Assembly: GCF_905171765.1 (NCBI RefSeq)
Contig: NC_053390.1
Span: 142,556,968 to 142,620,967 of the forward strand
Direction: 5' to 3'
Length of the DNA stretch: 64,000 bases
Origin: Bufo bufo
Lineage: Eukaryota > Chordata > Amphibia > Anura > Bufonidae
The notes beneath the pieces are model-generated. The model saw only the letters and a program-made list of their open reading frames with translations. It did not search any database and was not told the origin of the DNA. The position numbers and the translations under genes are program-made. This document shows positions 55,271-64,000 of this stretch, piece by piece (within the stretch, counting starts at the first letter, position 1; the number at the start of each line of letters is the position of its first letter).

Positions 55271-55828
55271 GTGGAAAAACTTTTTGACCATAATTCCAAA
55301 AGATATGTTTGGCGCAAAAACAACACTGCACATCACCAAAAGAACACCATGCCCACAGTGAAGCATGTGGTGGCAGCATCATGCTTGGGGGCTGTTTTTC
55401 TTCAGCTGGAGCTGGGGGCCTTAGTTAAGCTAGATGGAATTATGAACAGTTCCAAATACCAGTCAATATTGGCACAAAACCTTCAGGCTTCTGCTAGAAA
55501 GCTGAACATGAAGAGGAACTTCATCTTTCAGTATGACAACGACCCAAAGCATACCTCCAAATCAACAAAGGAATAGCTTCACCAGAAGAAGATTAAAGTT
55601 TTGGAATGGCCCAGCCAGAGCCCAGACCTGAATCCGATTGAAAATCTGTGGGGTGATCTGAAGAGGGATGTGCACAGGAGATGCCCTCACAATCTGACAA
55701 ATTTGGAGTGTTTTTGCAAAGAAGAGTAGGCAAATCTTGCCAAGTCAAAATGTGCCATGCTGATAGACTCATACCCAAAAAGACTGAGCGCTGTAATAAA
55801 ATCAAAAGGTGCTTCAACAAAGTATTAG
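55271..55828 (+). pseudogene. Tc1 transposase, sense partial copy
   Basis: Starts inside the protein (about [14 protein letters not shown]), lacking the DNA-binding domains and the first Asp. Retains FQYDNDPKHTSKSTKE, then a TAG stop at 55574-55576, and [16 protein letters not shown] second TAG follows in FCKEE. Ends GASTKY at about 55825. Same family as the antisense copy. Confidence 0.88.
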
Positions 55829-56072
55829 TTTAAGGGTGTGCACATTTATGCAACCATATTATTTTATTTTTATTTTTTTTCTTCCCTCTACCTAAAAGAT
55901 TTCAGTTTATTTTTCAATTGAGTTGTACAGTTTATAGGTCACATCAAAGGTGGAAAAAGTTCTGAAATTATATATCTTTGTCTCATTTTTTTACATCACA
56001 GAAACCTGACATTTTAACAGGGGTGTGTAGACTTTTTATATCCACTGTACATATATATACAGCGCTGCTGGC

Positions 56073-56262
56073 AGGGGTGCACCACCAATGAGGCCAGGTG
56101 AGGCAATCGCCTCAGGCAGCACCAGGTAGGTGCAAGAGGGGGGCCGCCGAAGGGCCATGGGCTGAAAGGAAGGGGTTAGGTTAAGAAATTTGCATTGGGA
56201 AGGGGGGGCACCATTTCAATTTTCGTCTCAGGCAGCAGAAAGGCTTGGTGCACCCCTGGCTT
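56073..56262. mobile_element. Short MITE (GGGGTGCACC ends)
   Basis: Left GCAGGGGTGCACCACC, right GGTGCACCCCTGGC, inverse ends. Interior has GCCTCAGGCAGCA and TCTCAGGCAGCAG direct repeats. Confidence 0.6.
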
Positions 56263-56353
56263 CTGAGCCCTACCTGGGTATAATAGCTTCTACATATGAT
56301 GACTAAAAAGATGGAAAAAATACATTTCACTCCAAATCCAATGCCGTCACTAA

Positions 56354-57383
56354 AGCTTCATTCACACGTTCCACATACGTGTGCTGTACGTGTTCTCCAT
56401 GAACAGCACACGTACCCATTCATTTTAATGTGTATAGTCACACATTCGTTTTTTACCATAGACTTACATTAGAGATTCAGTGATACTCAATGGCAATGAC
56501 ACAGCAGTTTTTCCAGACAAAAACAAGTTTCCAAAACAAGATGAAAGACCGGCACTCCTAGGTTGCTGATAATTTAAGTTTTAATTGTCACCAATAAAAC
56601 TTCAATTATCAGCAACCTGGGAGTGCCGGTCTTTCATCTTGTTTTGTTCATTGGGGAACCCGACCCTTTTGACCGAGCACCCCGACTCACCACACACAGT
56701 GCCGACTGATTTGGACAACAAAAACAAGTTTCCAGACATAACAACAGAGCTAAACCAGATATTTAAAAGGTCAGTCTGTCCAGTTTTGGTGGTAAACAAC
56801 GTCTGACTTTTTTCCCTCCAAATATGCTCTTCTTTAAACCCTATGGCAGTTGTGGAAAATTACAAGCTTCTTATTCAAAGTCCCAAAAGTCTCTCAGTAT
56901 TTATTAACCCTTTCCACAGAACCTCGCAAATACAGTCCAAATGAACAGGATTCATTTATCATAACAACATACATACAGTATAAAATGCAGTTACACATTA
57001 TTAAACAGTGCAAGTTAACCCTTTCAAGTTTAAAAGTTTATAACTTTGCATAGGAGAAACAGGGGCAAATGTCCGAACTTCACACTACTCCTGATCCAGG
57101 GCACAACATATTTTGTCCGTATTCACGGATCCATTACGCCCATTATAGTCTATGGGTCTGTGAAAACCACGGATGCAACACGGATGCCATCCATGTTTCA
57201 TAGATACTTAGGAAGAGATGCTTTAAAAATTATTTTCAGCTGTGCAGTGTCAGTGAAATACGGATGACACACGGACAGCAAAAAAACGGACACACGGCCC
57301 CAACACGATCCATCACAGGCAGCTTCACGGAGGCATCACTGACCACCTTTTCATGGATTTAAGCACGAACATGTGAATGAGGC
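56354..57383. mobile_element. MITE with TTAA-like flanks, interrupted
   Basis: Left AGCTTCATTCACACGTTCC after CTAA (56350-56353); right CATGTGAATGAGGC before TTAA (57384-57387). A foldback (56531-56645) and flanking unrelated sequence to about 57040 interrupt it; blocks such as CGGATGCCATCC occur in the right part. Confidence 0.6.
56531..56645. repeat. Foldback repeat, ~50-bp arms
   Basis: Left arm AAAACAAGATGAAAGACCGG continuing through GGCACTCCTAGGTTGCTGAT; the right arm is its inverse (56594-56645) with two mismatches. The loop is about 20 bp (TTTAAGTTTTAATTGTCACC-like). Confidence 0.85.
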
Positions 57384-57789
57384 TTAATTCATACAAGTAT
57401 ATTGATCACGATGGATTGGCAATATGGCATGGATATCTTTATATTGCTATACTGTGTGTATAATTGCTTTAATGCGATAAACTTTGATATCTTGTAATTG
57501 CACCAGATACTGTATTCATATGGTGTGAAAGTGATATTAAAAAATCTACATGAGCAATTAGAACCCTTAAAACATATATACTTTATTTGATATCCTTCTA
57601 AAAAAAATGACCCTGATTAGTCTCCCCTAATTTAAATGATCATTGGGTCCAGGAGCGGGTAATAATGAGGAAATGACCAAGAGAGACAAAATTCTTGCCC
57701 TACAATGATCCTAAATTGGTCCTCAGCCCGGAGGCATCCCCTGATGGTGGGAATCCTCCATCCCCGTACCTGCCCTGGAAAAACCCTAA

Positions 57790-58715
57790 GGCCCCTTTCA
57801 CACGAGCGAATATTCCGCGCGGATGCGATGCCGGAGGTGAACGCATTGCACCCGCACTGAATACCGACCCACTCATTTCTATGGGGCTGTGCGTTGCGTG
57901 AAAATCGCAGCATGCTCCTCTTTGTGCGTTTTTCACGTAACGCAGGCCCCATAGAAATGAATAGGGTTGCGTGAAAATCGCAAGCATCCGCAAGCAAGTG
58001 CGGATGCGGTGCGATTTTCACGCACGGTTGCTAGGAGACGAACGGGATGGAGACCCGATCATTATTATTTTCCCTTATAACATGGTTATAAGGGAAAATA
58101 ATAGCATTCTGAATACAGAATGCATAGTAAAACAGCGCTGGAGGGGTTAAAAAAAAATAAAAAATCATTTAACTCACCTTAATCCACTTGACAGCGTAGC
58201 CCGGCATCTCCGTCTGTCTCTTTTACTGAATAGGACCTGTGGTGAGCATTAATTATAGTTCAAGGACCTGTGATGACGTCATGGTAAAAGATCATGTGAC
58301 GTATCATGTGATGACCGGAGTGACGTCATCACAGGTCCTTGAACTATAATTAATGCTCACCACAGGTCCTATTCAGTAAAAGAGACAGACGGAGATGCCG
58401 GGCTACGTGGTCAAGTGGATTAAGGTGAGTTAAATGATTTTTTATTTTTTTTAACCCCTCCAGCGCTGTTTTACTATGCATTCTGTATTCAGAATGCTAT
58501 TATTTTCCCTTATAACCATGTTATAAGGGAAAATAATACAATCTACAGAACACCGATCCCAAGCCCGAACTTCTGTGAAGAAGTTCGGGTTTGGGTACCA
58601 AACATGTACGATTTTTCTCACGCGAGTGCAAAACGCATTACAATGTTTTGAAAAATCGCGGGTGTTCCCGTAACGCACCCGCACCTTTTCCCGCGACGCC
58701 CGTGTGAAAGAGGCC
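57790..58715. mobile_element. MITE of the GCGTGAAAATCGC family
   Basis: Left GGCCCCTTTCACACGAGCG after CTAA (57786-57789); right CGCCCGTGTGAAAGAGGCC before TAAT. Contains GTGAAAATCGCA and TTTCTATGGGGC blocks shared with 17780-18153, and a large nested foldback. Confidence 0.8.
58064..58538. repeat. 475-bp foldback with ~218-bp near-identical arms
   Basis: Arms 58064-58281 and 58321-58538 are inverse to each other. By eye they differ by one base in an A-run (nine versus eight) and two substitutions (GACAGCGTAG versus GACCACGTAG). The loop is 39 bp. TGACGTCA palindromes sit at the inner ends. Each arm also has the palindromic CTTATAACATGGTTATAAG. Confidence 0.92.
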
Positions 58716-58719
58716 TAAT

Positions 58720-59765
58720 ATGCCCTGAAACACAACACGGACCTAGTTACCTCGACACATTTCCCCCAAGATTTGGGTTCATCAGGGGGTACATACAAGG
58801 TAAATGAAGGGCGTTATCTGTTTCCTGTCCTCCACAGGTTTAGAGAAGTGGGGGGTGGGACAGTCACGGCCTCTTTAATAGCCCTTCATTTACCTTGTAT
58901 GTAATAGGATCTCACACTTCTCTGATACTAGGCTGCGCAGTAAAGCAGCCTAGTATCGGTAAATGTCAAATTCCGGTATAGAATCGATACCGGTACAAAA
59001 GTATCGATTGGGTATCGATAATTCTATACCCACTACAATCCTATTAGGATATGCAGTGCACCACATGGGAGGCACACTGAGGAGGGTAGGAGTGGTGGTT
59101 GTGGCCCTGAGACAGGTAGTAGTAGACCTCACTCAGTGGCAATCCCCATTTTAGTGCTCTCTAGGGCTGTGCAGTGACTGGAGGGGGTCACCCTGGTATT
59201 GGGGGTGGTATTTAGGGTTCAATTGAGAGTGATCAGTTGTCAGGGTGCAAGGCAAGAGGGAAGGTCTAGTGGCAGGAGGTTGTATTGTGCTGTTAATAAC
59301 CAGGCCCGTTGGTTGCAACAAATAAAATATCTTTACGCAGTTGATAATGAGGGTTGCAGCACAGGTAGCAGCAATGCTATAATTCACAGGTATTTCACAG
59401 GCAGTATTTTCTCCAATGGCTATATACAGGCCGTAACAATATTGGCAGTTGTAGTACTCCCAGTCTCTCTCTCACTAAAGACACTTTGCAATCACTCCAA
59501 ACAACCATAGGCATGCTATCCTGTTCTTATTATTATTTCTGAAGTTATCGAGCTGAGAGAAGCAGATTTAAGATCCAGATGGCCAATCAGTACCAAAGTG
59601 TGGCAGGTGTTTGAGCAATATTCCCTCTCTACAGCAGCAAAGTCCCTTGCCATAAATGGGTTGTACCTCAATGATGTTAGCTTGCACAGCTTTGATGTGT
59701 TGTTAGACCTTTCAAGATGGCTTGTTTCCTTCTCTCAGGAGTACTCTGGTGTTGAAGTAGTTTTC
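58720..59765. other. No gene seen
   Basis: Contains a short inverted repeat around ATCGATACCGGTA/TATCGAT (58980-59020). No frame with a domain. Confidence 0.5.
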
Positions 59766-61365
59766 TTAGGAAGTTAGTTACATAGTTAATACGGTTAAAA
59801 AAAGACAAACGTCCATCAAGTTCAACCAAAAGATAGGTGGGGACGCGAATCCCAGAAGGAAGTGAGACTCTAGTAAGATTTCTACACGTTTTCATAAGCA
59901 TTTATGTTTTTTACTTTTAAGAATTCGTCTAAACCCTTTTTGAAACTGTCCACTGTTCCTGCTCTGACCACGTCCTGAGGAAGTCTATTTCACAGATTCA
60001 CAGTTCTTACAGTAAAGAAGCTTTGACGCTTCTGGAGACTGAACTTTTTCTTCTTCAGTCGGAGGCAGTGCCCCCTTTTCTTTTGAGCACATTTTACATG
60101 GAACAGCTTTTCGCCGTATTTTTTGTATGGCCCATTTATATACTTGTACAGGTTATTCATGTCCCCCCTTAGACGTCTCTTCTCAAGACTAAATAAATTC
60201 AATTATTTGAATCTTTCTTCATAACTAAGACCCTCAATGTCCCTTATCATTTTAGTCGCTCTCCTCTGTACTTTTTCTAGCTGCAGTGCATCCTTTCTAT
60301 GTACTGGTGCCCAGAACTGGACTGCGTATTCCAGATGAGGCCGCACCAGCGCTTTGTAAAGTGGCAATATTACATCCCTGCCCCGCGAGTCCACGCTTCG
60401 TTTAATGCATGACAATATCCTGGTGGCCTTAGAAGCAGCTGATTGACATTGTATACTATAATTTAATCTACCATCCACAAGGACACCCAAATCGTTCTCT
60501 ATAAGTGACTCTCCCAATGTTACATCACCTAGGACATATGAAGCACAGAGATTATTTCTACCAAGATGCATAGCTTTACATTTGTCCACATTGAACCTCA
60601 TTTGCCAAGTTGATGTCCAATCACTAAGAGTGTTCAAGTCAGCTTGTAGTTTATGGACATCTTCCATAGACTGTACAGTTCTACACAGCTTAGTGTCATC
60701 TGCAAAAAATAGATATGGCGCTATTAATCCCGTCCTCGATATCATTAATAAATAAATAAAATAATAAAGGGCCCAGCACTGAACCTTGGGGTACACCACT
60801 TATAACCTAGGACCATTCTGAATAGGAATCATTGACCACACGGTCCTTCAGCCAGTTTTCAATCCAATTACAAACTATACTTTCCAAGCCAATAGACCTT
60901 ACTTTACTTATTAAGCGTCTATGAGGGACAGTATCAAAATCCTTTGCAAAATCCTGAAACACTACATCCACAGACGCCCCTCTGTCCAGGCTACTACTCA
61001 CCGCCTCATAAAAACAAATCAGGTTAATCTGACCACTTCTGTCCTTGGTAAACCCATGCTGGTTATCACTTATAATATCTTTTTTAGTCACATACTCCTG
61101 TATATAGTCCCTTAAGATTCCTTCAAACATTTTTCCCACAACAGAAGTTAAACTAACTGGTCTATAATTACCTGTGGAGGACATTGATCCTTTTTTGAAT
61201 ATGGGCACCACATTTGCCTTGTACAGTGCCAAGTGATTGGCGCAAGTCCCTAGAAAAACCCTAAAAATTATAAACAGGGTCACAGCAATGACTGAACAGA
61301 GCTCTGTAAGCATTCTTGGGTGTAATCCATCTGGACCCTAAGTTTTGTTCAGCCTCAGAAATAAA
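59766..61365 (-). pseudogene. CR1/L2-type LINE relic, antisense
   Basis: Reading on the minus strand from 61313: PIFKKGSMSSTGNYRPVSLT, then NQHGFTKDRSGQINL and FDTVPHRRLISKV. After a frameshift near 60800 comes the PQGSVLGP-type block, then IFADDTKLC (about 60688-60712) and WQMRFNVDKCKAMHLG. Next are ILSCIKRSVDSRGRDVILPL, LVRPHLEYAVQFWAP, and a C-terminus near 59990. The 3' region (59769-59830) holds the phrase TTAGTTACATAGTTAATACG, common at frog LINE ends. At least three frame changes and no endonuclease part. Confidence 0.88.
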
Positions 61366-64000
61366 GGCTGTCTGAGCTGAAGGCCTGGTCTGTGGAGACT
61401 CTCTCTATAACATCCTTCCTGCAGCTCTCATCAGACTAGATTCACTAGCCAGGGGGCTGATCGTGGTCCATCACCCTGGCAACCTAACCAGCAAACCAAT
61501 TTTAACCATAACTGCCTATACATTTTCCATTGAGTTTACACAATGCATAGAAAAATAGCCGCTTTACTCATAAATCACAGTACAGGTATTTAACTTTGAA
61601 TTAACTCCTTCAGCAGTAATTGACCCTGCCCAGTGCCCCACTGTGGTACTGCACATAGTTGCCAACACTCAACAATTTTCAGGGACTGTACCTAATTATC
61701 AGAAACAGTACCTGCAAATGTGGGCTCTCCCATGTCTAAAATGAATGGGGATTATGTATGCCCCACCCCTAACGGAGTATCCCCTGTTGGTTTGGACGTT
61801 CCCTGGGTGAGACTTACAGTATATGTCTCGAATTCATCAACTACAGTACAATGTTGATAAGTATGTATTAGGTGACCACACAAACTCAACAGTCTGTATG
61901 ATGATACATGATTTGTATTATATTGTATAGAAAGCACATGTTGGGACTCCTTGTTCCACATATGGCATGAAGGATGTGCAGAACAGAGAAAGTAACAGGG
62001 TGGTGGTATTGGACACCTATATCGGCTGTAGTTTTTGCGTATTATGGTGCAAACATGCTGGCTGGATTTTCTCTTTAACAATCACTAGATGGGATTATGT
62101 AGTCACTAGTAGCAATTATTTAATCAGTGACTGCCCATTACTATATAATCATGATGTGCAACAAAAGATGTAGTGGCATCAATAGTCATGAAAATTTTAA
62201 AATAAAAATGCAAAATAGCCATCTATAGACTTGTACTATCCACTGATTTGGATTATTGACAGCCTTGGATCTATTCCAGCTCGGTATATTAGTCATCATC
62301 TTCTTAGTCATCATCTACGTGGAAGTTATTTTACTGATGTATATTTGATCCCGATACTTGTACTGTACATTTTTGGCTTATTTATTTTTATCTTATGCAT
62401 ATTGTCATTTATTGTGTATAAGTAAAGATCTTATTATCAGACACATCTAACATTTTATGTCTTGAGAGCCGGTTACTTTAATAGTCTGCGTTATATATTC
62501 TCTTTCCTGAGGCTGCCAGGACCTAGCCAGTGTACTCATGATAAATACCATATCTCTAGTGTAGCCTGAGCTGCTTTATTGCAAATATATTTTACACCAT
62601 GCAGTCTAAAACAGAGCAGTTTTCAGGGCCCACGTTAACTATTGAGGCTGCAGGTGAATTTTGGAATACATTGCACTAAAATTTGATGCATTTTAGTTGC
62701 AATTTGGCACTTGAGAAAGGGGCTCTGGCCTAGGATGCTATATTTTGCAACAAAATTAAGTCAAAAAATTATCTGCCAGTTTCACAGATCTTTTAGATCT
62801 TTTAGTTTTTCTTTTAATGCACACAGTATATATATTTTGCTCTGCAAAAAAATGGATTCTTGTATAACGGAGTACTTCATTTGCATTCCATATTTTCCTC
62901 ACTCCCATAGAAAGAGCTATTTTCATCCACAAATACAGAAAAGAATAGGACCTGTAGTAAGATTCTTGTATTGGGCAAACGGAACTATTAAAAACAGATG
63001 TGTGCATAGCCCTATTAACTTGTATGGGTCAATGCTTAAAAATTTATACCAAACTAAAGAAAAATACGGTAATGTGCATGAGGTCTTAGACAGCGTAAGC
63101 TTAGGGGGTAATGTACCAATGTGCAACTGTTTGCTCCCAGTTTTATGTAGTGTCTGTCATGGGTTGCACTTGTTTTTTGGCAGCAAATTTACAAACTGTT
63201 GCACGCCGTTTGTTAAATTTGCTGCATGGCTAAAGTCTAGTCATATTTATTACAGAGGCTCCATCAGTTTGTATGCCACCAGGGGACTGGGATACACATG
63301 CAACTTTTTGTCAAAACGTTGCAATGATAAACCTAGCTAAAAATTGTAGCTCTGCCCACTAAACATTTGATCGCCCCTTAATGAATGCAAACTCGCAGGC
63401 ATGGCTCAACCCCCCATTAAATGGCACAAATACATCATAAATTTGGCACAAATGCCTACTCTGGTAACAAAAATTTACAATGCCACAAATAGACAATGCC
63501 TTTCCCCTCTGGCCATTGGAGGGGTGCATCTCATTCTCTCAAAATGTTGTTTTTTCCTTGAGAGTGATTTATAGTGATATTCATCCCGGCACCTCCGCCA
63601 ATCAGTTGTTTGAAAAGTATGCAGTGCTCCAGTGAGAGCTCCGGCCTCCTCACAGCTTACTAAGCACAGCGGCGTACATTGGATAGCGGCTGTGCTTAGT
63701 ATTGCAGATGAGATCCATTCACCTGAATGGGACTGAGCTGCACCTAAGCCACGTGACTGATGAACGTGGCATCACTCGCCTAGAAAGAGGCCACAACACC
63801 ACTGACCTCTTTAAACAGCTGTTGAGAGTCAGACTCCCACATATCTGATATTGATGACTTATCCTAAGTATAGGCCATCTAAATCAAAATCCCAAACAAC
63901 GCCTTCAGGGTCAGTAATGGTAATTCTGCATGATGGACCTTCCATTGCTCCTGAAGATAGGGTGCTTGTAGAGTTGCAACTTTCCCCTTGGTTACTCATC
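61366..64000. other. Non-coding DNA; no gene supported
   Basis: A 209-codon frame at 62711-63340 is low-complexity, has no domain, and spans MITE-like phrases (AATGTGCATGAGGTC near 63071), so I do not call it. MITE fragments also occur at about 63590-63880 (CACCTCCGCCAATCAGTTG, TGAATGGGACTGAGCTGC). Nothing else recognised. Confidence 0.5.

Noticed and set aside
59769..59830. tRNA-derived SINE
   Set aside because: No A or B box visible; the phrase is part of the LINE 3' end.
62711..63340. 209-codon open frame
   Set aside because: No domain, low-complexity segments, and part overlaps MITE-like sequence; expected by chance in AT-biased DNA.

Overview
The window looks like gene-poor, repeat-saturated nuclear DNA of a vertebrate, most likely an anuran amphibian (frog or toad). 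This is inferred from the repeat content: several Tc1/mariner families, a chromodomain Ty3/gypsy element, CR1/L2-type LINEs, and many foldback elements flanked by TTAA-like sites. No species can be named, and I found no host exon, tRNA, rRNA, operon or CRISPR array. Almost every long open frame is a transposase, a retroelement fragment, or a chance frame inside a repeat.

Layout. 1-1620: inverted fragment of a hairpin-rich, AT-rich repeat family. 2.3-3.1 kb: two small MITEs. 4.17-5.10 kb: internally deleted Tc1 element with very long terminal inverted repeats (TIRs). 5.15-10.51 kb: Tc1 element split by a young chromodomain gypsy retrotransposon (6177-9779) and a MITE. 10.5-11.3 kb: Helitron-like repeat. 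11.29-13.04 kb: nearly complete DD34E Tc1 element carrying a hAT-type MITE. 13.1-18.6 kb: LTR-like segment, two decayed Tc1 elements, a broken LINE and MITEs. 18.75-20.31 kb: DD37E Tc1/mariner element with an intact 338-residue transposase. 20.68-25.41 kb: 4.7-kb TTAA-flanked element made of a ladder of hairpins followed by tandem repeats. 26-29.3 kb: nested MITEs. 29.3-33 kb: mostly non-repeat DNA. 33-35.1 kb: L2-like LINE relic. 35.24-36.21 kb: solo LTR. 38.37-40.71 kb: DD41D element broken by a solo LTR. 41-44.7 kb: decayed Tc1, hAT MITE and triply nested TTAA elements. 45.7-48 kb: minisatellite, then an endogenous retrovirus env/LTR remnant. 50.54-53.75 kb: second DD41D element, with an uninterrupted transposase frame, containing a second DD37E element. 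53.76-56.05 kb: head-to-head composite of two Tc1 copies. 56-58.7 kb: MITEs with large foldbacks. 59.8-61.4 kb: antisense LINE relic. The remainder is non-coding DNA in which I see no gene.

The genes here do not form a pathway. They are independent selfish elements, and their nesting gives a relative order of insertion: Tc1 (5.1-10.5 kb) before gypsy; DD41D before DD37E (50.5-53.7 kb); DD41D before solo LTR (38.4-40.7 kb); DD34E before hAT MITE (11.3-13.0 kb).
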